This document shows positions 31,901-40,741 of a stretch of DNA of 47,834 nt, piece after piece. Position numbers and translations under genes: made by a program. Origin of the DNA: SHNJ01 sp964458615. Lineage in GTDB: Bacteria > Pseudomonadota > Alphaproteobacteria > SHNJ01. The notes beneath the pieces were generated by a model, which saw only the letters and a list, made by a program, of their open reading frames with translations, searched no databases and was not told where the DNA came from. Where the stretch lies: NCBI GenBank assembly GCA_964458615.1, contig CAYWJR010000007.1, forward strand, positions 1 through 47,834, read 5' to 3'. The stretch's first letter is position 1. The number at the start of each line of letters is the position of its first letter.

Positions 31901-32866
31901 ATGTTCACCATCCCATCCAAAAAAACGTCCGATAAACCGGCCGATAAACCCAAATGTTTTCAGGATATTATTTTGACGCTGCAAAATTATTGGGCGGCGC
32001 AAGGTTGCGCTATTTTGCAACCGTACGATATGGAAATGGGCGCGGGCACATTCCACCCTGCGACCGCCTTGCGCGCGCTGGGTCCGAAACCGTGGCGCGC
32101 CGCCTATGTGCAACCGTCCCGCCGTCCGTCCGACGGGCGGTATGGCGAAAACCCAAACCGTTTGCAACATTACTATCAATATCAAGTTATTTTGAAACCA
32201 TCGCCGGATGATGTGCAGGATTTGTATTTGGGTTCGCTTGCGGCGTTGGGGTTCGATTTAAAAAAACACGATATTCGTTTCGTCGAAGACGATTGGGAAA
32301 GCCCGACTTTGGGCGCGTCCGGACTTGGTTGGGAAGTATGGTGCGATGGGATGGAAGTCACGCAATTCACCTATTTCCAACAAGTGGGCGGAATTGAATG
32401 CAATCCGGTTCCGGCCGAATTGACCTATGGTTTGGAACGGTTGGCGATGTATGTTTTGGGCAAGGAAAACGTATATGACTTGCCGTTCAACGACCCGCAA
32501 TCGGCCGTGCCGTTGACTTATGGCGACGTGTTTTTGCAAAACGAACGCGAATTTTCCGCGCATAATTTTGTGCATGCCGACACCGCGACGTTGTTCCAAC
32601 ATTTCACCGACGCGGAAAAAGAATGCGCGCGTTTGCTGGCTGCAGGATTGGTATTGCCCGCGTACGATCAATGTATCAAGGCGTCGCACCGTTTCAATTT
32701 GTTGGATGCGCGCGGCGTGATTTCGGTAGNNNNNNNNNNAGCCGAACGCGCCGCATACATCGGCCGGGTGCGCGAATTGGCGAAATCGTGCTGCGCCGCG
32801 TGGGCGCAAACGCAATCCGGGGAATCGACCGATCAAAAACCGGAAAAACGCCGGGCAGCAGGGTAA
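31901..32866 (+). CDS. glyQ: Glycyl-tRNA synthetase, alpha subunit
   Basis: 321 codons as given, of which four are undetermined. ILQPYDMEMGAGTFHPAT, YVQPSRRPSDGRYGENPNR, RFVEDDWESPTLGASGLG and TQFTYFQQVGGIECNP are near-identical to other GlyQ proteins. It is the catalytic subunit of the alpha2-beta2 enzyme. The ten Ns split ISV from AERAAYIGRVRELA; the family usually reads ISVTERAAYIGR, so the Ns most likely stand for no extra sequence. glyS starts five bases after its stop. Confidence 0.96.
   Translation: MFTIPSKKTSDKPADKPKCFQDIILTLQNYWAAQGCAILQPYDMEMGAGTFHPATALRALGPKPWRAAYVQPSRRPSDGRYGENPNRLQHYYQYQVILKPSPDDVQDLYLGSLAALGFDLKKHDIRFVEDDWESPTLGASGLGWEVWCDGMEVTQFTYFQQVGGIECNPVPAELTYGLERLAMYVLGKENVYDLPFNDPQSAVPLTYGDVFLQNEREFSAHNFVHADTATLFQHFTDAEKECARLLAAGLVLPAYDQCIKASHRFNLLDARGVISVXXXXAERAAYIGRVRELAKSCCAAWAQTQSGESTDQKPEKRRAAG
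32730..32739. other. Run of ten Ns (assembly gap) inside glyQ
   Basis: A fixed-length placeholder, not a measured distance. The left edge ends in ...GTAG and the right edge begins AGCC.... Joining them on the shared AG removes 12 bases, keeps the frame, and gives the expected protein stretch. Confidence 0.95.
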
Positions 32867-32871
32867 AAACA

Positions 32872-34992
32872 ATGTCAAATACAGCAGAATTTTTATTGGA
32901 ACTGTTTTCCGAAGAAATCCCGGCGCGGATGCAAACGCAGGCGGCGGAAAATTTAAAAAACTTTTTCGCGCAATCGTTGGATGCGAATCAGTTGACATAT
33001 TCCAAGATCAACAGTTTCGTCACGCCGCGCCGCATGACATTGGTGGTTGAAAATCTGGCCAAAGAACGCCCCGCCCAATCCGAAGAAAAAAGAGGCCCTC
33101 GCGTAGGGTCTCCGGATCAAGCAATACAAGGATTTTTGAAATCCGCCAATTTAAATAAAATCGAAGACGCCGAAGTGCGTAAAACCGACAAGGGCGATTT
33201 TTATTTTTGTCAAATCAATAAACCAGCTTTGTCTGCCGCTGATATTCTGCGTCAAATTATTTGCTCGCTTCCGCTTAGTTTTGAATGGCAGAAATCAATG
33301 CGCTGGCAGGGCAGTGCTTCTTGGATAAGACCACTTCGTGGAGTCACTGCTGTTTTTAATGGTGTACCATTCAGTGGCACTTTAGAAATCGGTGGAATGA
33401 ATAAACATGATGATCAAACAATATTAAAATTTACTGATGGGATATTAGGCCACCGATTCTTGTCGGATGGAAAACCGATTGCGGTTAAAAATTTTGCCGA
33501 TTACGCCAAAAAATTGGAATCGGCGTCGGTAATTGTCGATCAAACCGCGCGCAGGCAAAAAATACAATCCGCATTGAATGACGCCGCGAAAAAACACGGG
33601 CTTTCGGTTCGCGACGATGTTGGGCTTCTTGACGAAGTAACCGGGCTTGTCGAATGGCCGGTTGTTTTGATTGGATCGATCGATCCCGAATTCATGGTAT
33701 TGCCCGACCGCGTGTTGATGACATCCATGCGCCAGCATCAGAAATATTTTTCGCTGTTGCAGGCGGACGGAAAAATGGCCAATAAATTCGCGTTCGTCGC
33801 CAATATCGACGCCAATGACGGCGGCAAGGCGATTATCGCCGGCAACGAACGGGTTTTGCGCGCGCGCTTGTTCGATGCGAAATTTTTCTGGGAACAGGAT
33901 TTGAAAATCCATCTCGAAGACCGTTTGCCGCAATTAAAAGACATCGTGTTCCACGCCAAATTGGGCACAGTCGGGCAAAAGGTAGAACGTTTGTCGCATC
34001 TGGTTCCGGCGATTGCCGCGTCGGTCGGCGCCGATCCCGCAAGGGCGGCGGACGCGGCGATTTTGTCCAAGGCCGATTTGGTAACCGGTATGGTCGGCGA
34101 ATTTCCGGAATTGCAAGGATATATGGGCGGCGAATATGCGCGCGCCGAAGGCGAAGACGCCGATGTCGCAACGGCGATTGCCGAACATTACCGCCCGCTG
34201 GGGCCAACCGACGATGTGCCGAAATCGCCGTTGTCCGCATCGCTGGCTTTGGCCGATAAAATCGACACATTAGTCGGTTTCTTTATGGCCGGTGAAAAAC
34301 CGACCGGATCGAAAGATCCATTCGCGTTGCGCCGCGCCGCATTGGGAATTATCCGGATTATTTTGGAAAATAAAATCAATTTATCGATGCGCGCGGTTGC
34401 GGCGTTGGCATATCAAAATTATGCCGAACAAATGGCCGATGTGCCGTTGACCGAAGAAAAATTATGCGCCGAAATCATGGAATTTTTCCATGACCGTATG
34501 AAAGTGTATTTGCGCGACCAAGGCATTCGTCACGATGTCGTCGCGGCGTCTTTGGCGTCCGCCGGGGAAAGCGATCTGTTGCGCGCATCGCAGCGCGCCG
34601 CAACGGTGCAAAATTATTTATCCGGCGCGGATGGCGCTGGTTTACTGGCCGCCTATCGCCGTGCGGCGAATATCGTACGCGCCGAAGCCGCCAAGGACAA
34701 AAAAGAATATAACGGCGAACCCGACAGCCGGTTGTTGCAACAGGAACCGGAAATCAAATTGTTCGACATGGTTTACAAAAATTTGGAACCGATGCGGCGT
34801 TTGATTGAACAATCGAAATTTGCCGAATCGATGCAAACATTGTCGCGCGTGCGCGAACCGATGGATGCGTTTTTCGATGCCGTTATCGTCAATACCGACG
34901 ATCCGTTGGTGCGTGAAAACAGGCTGCGTTTGTTGAATTATGTCCGTGCGGCAATCGATTCGATCGCCGATTTTTCCAAAATCGAAGGTTAA
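32872..34992 (+). CDS. glyS: Glycyl-tRNA synthetase, beta subunit
   Basis: 706 residues. FLLELFSEEIPARMQ, MRWQGSASWIRPLRGV, LDEVTGLVEWPVVLIG, VLMTSMRQHQKYFSL and the C-terminal anticodon-type domain (FFDAVIVNTDDPLVRENRL) are family landmarks. It binds tRNA-Gly with GlyQ. AGGG eight bases upstream sets the start. Codons at about 33222-33463 differ sharply from the rest of the gene (many CTT, ACT, GCT, AGA, CGA). The frame is intact, and the stop overlaps that of a convergent gene by two bases. Confidence 0.96.
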   Translation: MSNTAEFLLELFSEEIPARMQTQAAENLKNFFAQSLDANQLTYSKINSFVTPRRMTLVVENLAKERPAQSEEKRGPRVGSPDQAIQGFLKSANLNKIEDAEVRKTDKGDFYFCQINKPALSAADILRQIICSLPLSFEWQKSMRWQGSASWIRPLRGVTAVFNGVPFSGTLEIGGMNKHDDQTILKFTDGILGHRFLSDGKPIAVKNFADYAKKLESASVIVDQTARRQKIQSALNDAAKKHGLSVRDDVGLLDEVTGLVEWPVVLIGSIDPEFMVLPDRVLMTSMRQHQKYFSLLQADGKMANKFAFVANIDANDGGKAIIAGNERVLRARLFDAKFFWEQDLKIHLEDRLPQLKDIVFHAKLGTVGQKVERLSHLVPAIAASVGADPARAADAAILSKADLVTGMVGEFPELQGYMGGEYARAEGEDADVATAIAEHYRPLGPTDDVPKSPLSASLALADKIDTLVGFFMAGEKPTGSKDPFALRRAALGIIRIILENKINLSMRAVAALAYQNYAEQMADVPLTEEKLCAEIMEFFHDRMKVYLRDQGIRHDVVAASLASAGESDLLRASQRAATVQNYLSGADGAGLLAAYRRAANIVRAEAAKDKKEYNGEPDSRLLQQEPEIKLFDMVYKNLEPMRRLIEQSKFAESMQTLSRVREPMDAFFDAVIVNTDDPLVRENRLRLLNYVRAAIDSIADFSKIEG

Positions 34993-35588
34993 ATTTCACG
35001 CTGCCGGTCTAACCAGCGTTCTCGCGGGATGTAGCGCTGGCTTTCGGGATCCAATCCTGATGTGTTTATTGTCGTATTTAATGTGAAATCGGGATTGGAC
35101 TTTTTGAAATCTTGATATGACTGTTCGTCTGCCAATTCCTTTGGCGATTGCGGCGGCAAATTTGTTGGCCAATCGTTCCAGTTGATATTGTTTTCCGCGC
35201 CTTTTGGAATCGGGTTTTTCGGTGTTGCTAAATGATCGCCGCGGATAAAATCCGCCAACGGCAAACGTATCGCCGATTCGTTTTGCGGGCGTGTTTTTTG
35301 AGGTTCTGGTAAAAAATGCGTTGGGGCTGTATATCCTTCCTCGCCAATATACGCGCTTGGATCGTCGATATGTAAAAAATGTTCTGCTCTATCATGCGGC
35401 TGTTGACCAAGCGGAAACATATCCCGCCGTGCGGAAACAGGATCATTCATTCGCGCGGCGATGACCGCGTATTCCGCGCGGCTTCTTGAAATATCGGCGC
35501 ATATATCGAATAATGTTTTGGGGACGGTAAAGACAATAAAAGTCATAAAATCGTACGCCAGCCGGATTTTTGCGGCGATCTTTTTCAT
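34989..35588 (-). CDS. Unrecognised 199-residue protein, coupled to an upstream membrane protein
   Basis: Not recognised. The N-terminus (LAYDFMTFIVFTVPKTLFDICADI) is weakly hydrophobic. The rest is polar and Pro-rich, with several short conserved-looking charged stretches (DFIRGDHLATPKNP, SQRYIPRERWLDRQREI), and looks largely disordered. Its ATG overlaps the stop of the upstream gene (ATGA), so both are translated together. The 3' end overlaps that of glyS by three bases. Confidence 0.6.
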   Translation of the reverse strand: MKKIAAKIRLAYDFMTFIVFTVPKTLFDICADISRSRAEYAVIAARMNDPVSARRDMFPLGQQPHDRAEHFLHIDDPSAYIGEEGYTAPTHFLPEPQKTRPQNESAIRLPLADFIRGDHLATPKNPIPKGAENNINWNDWPTNLPPQSPKELADEQSYQDFKKSNPDFTLNTTINTSGLDPESQRYIPRERWLDRQREI

Positions 35589-36058
35589 TTAACGCGCTCG
35601 GGTGTTACCAATATTTGGCCGGGTAATCCGGTGCAGTGCCGCGCGCCCGTCGCGCCAATGCGAATATTAGAAGTCACAACTGGAACCGTCATGGAATTGC
35701 GGGGGTTTTGCGGCGTAGGTTTAGAATATGTAATTGCCGGAGCGCGGTTCAATTCGCGTTCTCTGGCAAATATTTGTTCGCGAACCAATGGATTGTAACG
35801 CAATTTCAAGGTCGATGCCACGCATAGCGCAAAAGAAGCCATATTCCCAGCCAGCAATAAAAGTGACAGCGATGCCGCCTGGGCGATCGATGCGATGCTG
35901 CATGTCATTATCCCGGCATAAGACAACAAAAACAATCCGCACAACAATTTCGGCGATATGCCACCCAAAAATGGCACCGGAATTTTAGGCTGATTCCAGA
36001 TAATTTTAATTTTTTCCCATGTTGGGACTTCACGCATTCTGCGCTCGCTGTTTGTCAT
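35585..36058 (-). CDS. Unrecognised two-span membrane protein
   Basis: 157 residues from the ATG at 36058, which has AAGGGA about seven bases upstream. Two hydrophobic helices (about LLCGLFLLSYAGIMTCSIA and AASLSLLLLAGNMASFALCVA) are followed by a polar C-terminal half ending VTPERVK. No known family. The ATGA junction ties it to the 199-residue protein; the two may form a complex. The 205 bases before it, up to the PPDK gene start, hold no gene that I can see. Confidence 0.6.
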   Translation of the reverse strand: MTNSERRMREVPTWEKIKIIWNQPKIPVPFLGGISPKLLCGLFLLSYAGIMTCSIASIAQAASLSLLLLAGNMASFALCVASTLKLRYNPLVREQIFARERELNRAPAITYSKPTPQNPRNSMTVPVVTSNIRIGATGARHCTGLPGQILVTPERVK

Positions 36059-36263
36059 TTTATATCCCTTACCCTGAATTTTATGGGGCAATTGTATATC
36101 AACGGCCTTGCGCAGGCAATATTGATGCAAAACATAAATTGTTGCGATTTCAATTGGTTAAAAATATGTATGGTTGTTGTGGAAACCCAGATTGCGCTTT
36201 GCGGCGGCAAGGGGCGGGATTAAAATGATTTATCCCATTTTCTCCCGCCGGAGGCGTTCTGCC

Positions 36264-39185
36264 ATGACAACCAAAACAAAAAGCAAATCTAAAACCTCGC
36301 GCAATCCAAAAAAATCCGCCAATAAAATTTGGGTTTACGGTTTTGACCGCACGATTAAATCGTTGCCGCCCGGAGATACCGCGTCGCGCATCGAACTGCT
36401 TGGCGGCAAAGGCGCGCATTTGATGGAAATGTGCAAAATGGGTTTGCCGGTCCCGGCCGGTTTTACCATCACAACCGAAGCATGCGGTTATTTTTACGAC
36501 AACAACAAATCATTCCCAAAAAATATTCAGGCGCAAATAAATTCGGCGCTTGGCCAGCTTGAAAAAAGCACACGGAAAAAATTGGGCGACAGCGCGAATC
36601 CGCTGCTTGTTTCGGTGCGGTCCGGTGCGCGGGTTTCGATGCCGGGAATGATGGATACGGTTTTAAATCTGGGGTTGAACGATCAGACCGTTTGCGGATT
36701 GGTGCGGCAATCGCGCGATGAACGGTTCGCATACGATTGTTACCGCCGTTTTATCCAAATGTACAGCAACGTGGTTTTGCACATCGATCATCATCAATTC
36801 GAACAGATACTGGATCATCACAAATTATCGTTGAATGTCACCCGCGATACCGATTTGACCGCGCCGCAATTGAAATCGATCGTTGACGATTATAAAAAAC
36901 TGGTCAAACAGAAATCGGGGCGCGAATTTCCCCAAAACACATCCGATCAATTATGGGGCGCAATCGGCGCGGTGTTCGATTCATGGCAAAACGCGCGCGC
37001 CAAAACATACCGCAAAATTCATCACATTCCCGAAAATTGGGGCACGGCCGTAACGGTGCAATCCATGGTGTTCGGCAATTTGGGCGACGACTGCGCGACC
37101 GGCGTTTGTTTCACGCGCAATCCATCGACCGGCGAAAATATTTTATACGGCGAATATTTGATCAATGCGCAAGGCGAAGACGTTGTCGCCGGAATCCGCA
37201 CGCCGCAGCCGATTTTAAAAAGCAATCGCAATATCGCCGATCCAAAACAATCGAAACATCTGCATTTGGTCGCATCGCGCGGCCAATCGATGCAGGAATC
37301 TATGCCGGAAATTTGCAAACAATTGCAGCGTGTTTGCAAAATTTTGGAAAAACATTATGGCGATATGCAAGATATTGAATTCACCATCGAACGCGGACAA
37401 TTGTTTTTGTTGCAAACAAGATCCGGCAAACGCACCGCCGCATCTTCGATCCGCATAGCAGTCGAAATGGCAGGCGAGAAAATTATCACCAAAGAACAAG
37501 CAGTCATGCGCGTTGACGCCCAGGCGGTCGACCAATTGTTGCACCCAAGATTGGATCCAGCCGCCGTCAAAAATGTGCTGGCCAAGGGATTGCCGGCATC
37601 GCCTGGCGCCGCCAGCGGCATGATCAGTTTTTCAGCCGACGAAGCCGAAGATTTAACGCACAAAGGCCATAATATCATTTTGGCACGTGTGGAAACCAGC
37701 CCCGAAGACATTCACGGGATGCACGCCGCCAAAGGTATTGTAACGGCGCGCGGCGGCATGACCAGTCACGCGGCGGTTGTGGCGCGCGGCATGGGGCGGC
37801 CATGCGTTGTCGGCGCCAGCCAAATTAAAATCGATTATCACGCCCGCACATTGACCGCGTCCGGGCAAATATTGAAATCAGGCGATTGGGTTACAATCGA
37901 CGGAACAACCGGCGAAATCATCGCCGGCCAGGTGCCGATGTTGCAGCCGGAAATGACGCCGGAATTTTCAACATTGATGGGTTGGGTGGATAATATCCGC
38001 CGCATGAGCGTGCGCGCAAACGCCGACACGCCCGAAGACGCGGTTGTCGCCAAAAATTTCGGCGCCGAAGGAATTGGGTTGTGCCGCACCGAACATATGT
38101 TTTTCGAAGGCGCGCGCATTTCCGCTATGCGGGAAATGATTTTGGCCAAAACCGATAGTGAACGCGAAAAAGCCCTGCAAAAATTGTTGCCGATGCAACG
38201 CGGCGATTTTGCAGGAATTTTCAAGGAAATGGCCGGTATGCCGGTGACAATCCGTTTGCTGGATCCTCCGTTGCATGAATTTCTGCCGCATGGCGAAAAA
38301 GAAATCGCCGAGGTATCCGCCGCATCAGGAATTGCGCCGGAAATATTGCGCGAACGGGTGCATCAATTGAAAGAAATCAATCCCATGCTGGGTCTGCGTG
38401 GTTGCCGCCTGGCGGTGGTGTATCCGGAAATTTATGCCATGCAGGTCGAGGCCATTATCGAAGCCGCGTTGGACATTAAACGCAAATCTTCCAAGCCGCC
38501 GATCGTGGAAATAATGATTCCGCTGGTTGCGACCGAACAGGAATTTTCATTCGTCCGCCGTCTGATACAATCGACCGCCGATAAAATATTCACGCAGCGC
38601 GGCGATAAAATTCCATATTCCATCGGGTCGATGATCGAATTGCCGCGCGCGGCCTTGCAATCCGGAAAATTGGCGGCGGCAGGATGCGAATTTTTCAGTT
38701 TCGGAACGAACGATTTAACCCAAACCGCAATCGGCTTGTCGCGCGACGATTCCGGCAGTTTTTTGCCGGAATATCAAAAATATCAAATTTTCGCGCGCGA
38801 TCCGTTTGTGACATTGGATCAATCCGGGGTTGGCGAGTTGGTTGCAATCGGTGTCGACCGGGGACGGGCGGAAAAACCGTCCATTAAAATCGGCGTATGC
38901 GGCGAACATGGCGGCGATCCTGCATCGATTGAATTTTTCGATAAATCAGGATTGGATTATGTGTCTTGTTCCCCGTACCGGGTCACTATCGCGCGGCTGG
39001 CTTCGGCGCAAGCGACGCTTGTGAACAAAGGTCTTGTGAACAAAGGTGCGGGCGCGAAAACCAAATCAATCAAGACGGGCGGAAAAAAACCTTTGTCTAA
39101 AAATTCGCCGGAACTGCGTTTGGTGAAATCGAAAAACCGAAAAACGAAATCAGGCGCCAAAAATCCACGCCGCAAGGCGGCTTAG
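36264..39185 (+). CDS. ppdK: Pyruvate, phosphate dikinase
   Basis: 973 residues from the ATG at 36264, with GGAGG nine bases upstream. Nucleotide domain: GGKGAHLMEM near the start, then SVRSGARVSMPGMMDTV. The swivel domain carries the phospho-His in GGMTSHAAVVARGMGRPCVVG. The PEP domain has GLCRTEHMFF, FSFGTNDLTQTAIG and the catalytic Cys in GVCGEHGGDPAS. It interconverts PEP and pyruvate with ATP/AMP, opposing or replacing pyruvate kinase. Both ends carry extra basic tails: about 20 residues at the N-terminus (SKSKTSRNPKKSANK) and about 55 at the C-terminus, including a 15-base tandem repeat. Confidence 0.96.
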   Translation: MTTKTKSKSKTSRNPKKSANKIWVYGFDRTIKSLPPGDTASRIELLGGKGAHLMEMCKMGLPVPAGFTITTEACGYFYDNNKSFPKNIQAQINSALGQLEKSTRKKLGDSANPLLVSVRSGARVSMPGMMDTVLNLGLNDQTVCGLVRQSRDERFAYDCYRRFIQMYSNVVLHIDHHQFEQILDHHKLSLNVTRDTDLTAPQLKSIVDDYKKLVKQKSGREFPQNTSDQLWGAIGAVFDSWQNARAKTYRKIHHIPENWGTAVTVQSMVFGNLGDDCATGVCFTRNPSTGENILYGEYLINAQGEDVVAGIRTPQPILKSNRNIADPKQSKHLHLVASRGQSMQESMPEICKQLQRVCKILEKHYGDMQDIEFTIERGQLFLLQTRSGKRTAASSIRIAVEMAGEKIITKEQAVMRVDAQAVDQLLHPRLDPAAVKNVLAKGLPASPGAASGMISFSADEAEDLTHKGHNIILARVETSPEDIHGMHAAKGIVTARGGMTSHAAVVARGMGRPCVVGASQIKIDYHARTLTASGQILKSGDWVTIDGTTGEIIAGQVPMLQPEMTPEFSTLMGWVDNIRRMSVRANADTPEDAVVAKNFGAEGIGLCRTEHMFFEGARISAMREMILAKTDSEREKALQKLLPMQRGDFAGIFKEMAGMPVTIRLLDPPLHEFLPHGEKEIAEVSAASGIAPEILRERVHQLKEINPMLGLRGCRLAVVYPEIYAMQVEAIIEAALDIKRKSSKPPIVEIMIPLVATEQEFSFVRRLIQSTADKIFTQRGDKIPYSIGSMIELPRAALQSGKLAAAGCEFFSFGTNDLTQTAIGLSRDDSGSFLPEYQKYQIFARDPFVTLDQSGVGELVAIGVDRGRAEKPSIKIGVCGEHGGDPASIEFFDKSGLDYVSCSPYRVTIARLASAQATLVNKGLVNKGAGAKTKSIKTGGKKPLSKNSPELRLVKSKNRKTKSGAKNPRRKAA
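39018..39047 (+). repeat. 15-base tandem repeat in the ppdK tail
   Basis: CTTGTGAACAAAGGT occurs twice in a row, giving LVNKG-LVNKG. It starts the basic extension beyond the normal PPDK end (ARLASAQATLV). Confidence 0.9.
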
Positions 39186-40090
39186 TCGCCGGCGGCGGAT
39201 TCCTGAACCGGCAATTGCACCCATTTCGGTATTTGCGGTTCGATGGCCGCGTCGCCTGCGCGCCATTTTCCAACTTTGTCCAAATGTTCCAGGCGCAATA
39301 GGCATAAAATAACCGGCGGATTCGCGCCGAAATTCGCAACCGATCTTGTCTCGCCGGCTTCGATTGCACTGCCGTCCGGCAAATGCAATGTGACAGGCGA
39401 TGTTTGACCGGGCAAATCGCCACCCGTTACAATGCAAGGCAGTAAACGTTTGCGCACAAGGCCGCGATATTTGGTTCGCGCGGTCAGTTCCTGTCCGACA
39501 TAACATCCTTTTTGCCAATCGATGGCGTTTAATTCATTAAAACCGTTTTCCAAAATAATCGCACGGTCGATTGGTAAATCCGCCGATCCATCCGGTATGC
39601 TCAAACTGGCTCTGTGGTAATGATATTCATCCGCGCCGTGCGATACGGTTGCATGCGTTGCGGGTAAAATAAAACGCCATCCCATATCGGCAAGCCGCGG
39701 ATCGCGGTAAACCAATCCGCCTGCAAATTCCATGGTTTTTCCCGGTTCATTCAAACCAGAAAATTCATTGTTGGCGTCATGGATTGCAACGGCGCATTTG
39801 AATTGTTCGGATAGGTTTTTAATATCAACCGCCGCGCGCAATTTGTAAATGCCAAGGCGTTTGATTAAATCCGCCGCGCGCGCCGATTCGCAATCGATTA
39901 AATATGTATCGCCGTGTTTTGCGATGAAAAGATCGAATAAAAATTTTCCCTGTGGCGACAACAACGCCGCATATATCGAATGTTGCGGCGTAACTTTGGA
40001 TATATCGTTGCTGATCAGGCCTTGAAGGAAATTTTCACTGTCCGCGCCGGACACGGAAATGATACTTCGGTTGGGTATATGAATTGGCAT
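39182..40090 (-). CDS. ygfZ: YgfZ/GcvT-like folate-binding protein
   Basis: 302 residues. The signature KGCYVGQELTARTKYRG is unmistakable. The N-terminal part (SVSGADSENFLQGLISNDI) is the GcvT-like fold. YgfZ uses tetrahydrofolate and its conserved Cys to support repair or assembly of some iron-sulfur proteins, among them MiaB. BioB and other Fe-S enzymes in this genome would be possible clients. It overlaps the ppdK stop by four bases. Confidence 0.93.
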   Translation of the reverse strand: MPIHIPNRSIISVSGADSENFLQGLISNDISKVTPQHSIYAALLSPQGKFLFDLFIAKHGDTYLIDCESARAADLIKRLGIYKLRAAVDIKNLSEQFKCAVAIHDANNEFSGLNEPGKTMEFAGGLVYRDPRLADMGWRFILPATHATVSHGADEYHYHRASLSIPDGSADLPIDRAIILENGFNELNAIDWQKGCYVGQELTARTKYRGLVRKRLLPCIVTGGDLPGQTSPVTLHLPDGSAIEAGETRSVANFGANPPVILCLLRLEHLDKVGKWRAGDAAIEPQIPKWVQLPVQESAAGD

Positions 40091-40099
40091 AAAAATAAC

Positions 40100-40741
40100 T
40101 TAGCGCGTCATGCCCAAATTTCTAGCATAACTTTCAACGGCTCGGTCAAATTTTTTCCAATCGACCTCAACCGGGGAATTCACGCGGCAATTATGCAAAA
40201 ATTTCCGATCTGTGCAGCAATCGATGCCGCCGGACAGATATTGCAATATCACCTGTCCGGGCTGCATAATGAATTCTTGGTGTGCAGGATTAACAAAAAT
40301 AGAATGGCGCGTGACAGGGATCGCGCGAAATAAACGATAATATCTTTTTGTGTCCGCATCGAACCGGTATTGATCCCGCAATTGCGCCGGGGTCAGGATA
40401 TGGAATTGTTTGGGGTGATTGCCAAACCGCATATGCCATAGTGGCGCGCGTTGAGCGGGTTCGATAAAATTGCGCGGCGATTCTTCTTGGTCGGCGCGAT
40501 CTATCGCGGTTATGGCCATTCTTTCAGCCATATCGAGCGCCACAGGAGCAGCCAGCGGCCGGGTAAAATCGTAATACAAATCCGTTACGTTCCGAAAAGA
40601 ATCGGTCGTAATTAATGGCATGGTTTGGGCGGCGGATCGCAACATGGGCAGCAATATAACAAATATCCATATCAGACACAAGACAATTTCAAAATAAATT
40701 ATTGCGTATTTCAGTGGCTTGGGTATTGATACCAGCATCAT
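40100..40741 (-). CDS. Unrecognised single-span membrane protein
   Basis: 213 residues, starting at one of two adjacent ATGs (40741 or 40738). A membrane helix near the N-terminus (AIIYFEIVLCLIWIFVILL) is followed by a polar domain with no motif known to me; cysteines occur only in the helix and at GGIDCC and HNC. It has no visible ribosome site. The start codon overlaps that of the divergent glycosyltransferase gene, so neither gene can have its promoter outside the other's coding region. Confidence 0.6.
   Translation of the reverse strand: MMLVSIPKPLKYAIIYFEIVLCLIWIFVILLPMLRSAAQTMPLITTDSFRNVTDLYYDFTRPLAAPVALDMAERMAITAIDRADQEESPRNFIEPAQRAPLWHMRFGNHPKQFHILTPAQLRDQYRFDADTKRYYRLFRAIPVTRHSIFVNPAHQEFIMQPGQVILQYLSGGIDCCTDRKFLHNCRVNSPVEVDWKKFDRAVESYARNLGMTR

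Noticed and set aside
32623..32871. A long open frame upstream of glyS running through the glyQ gene and the Ns
   Set aside because: It reads a wrong frame of glyQ; the glyS start at 32872 has a ribosome site and matches the family.
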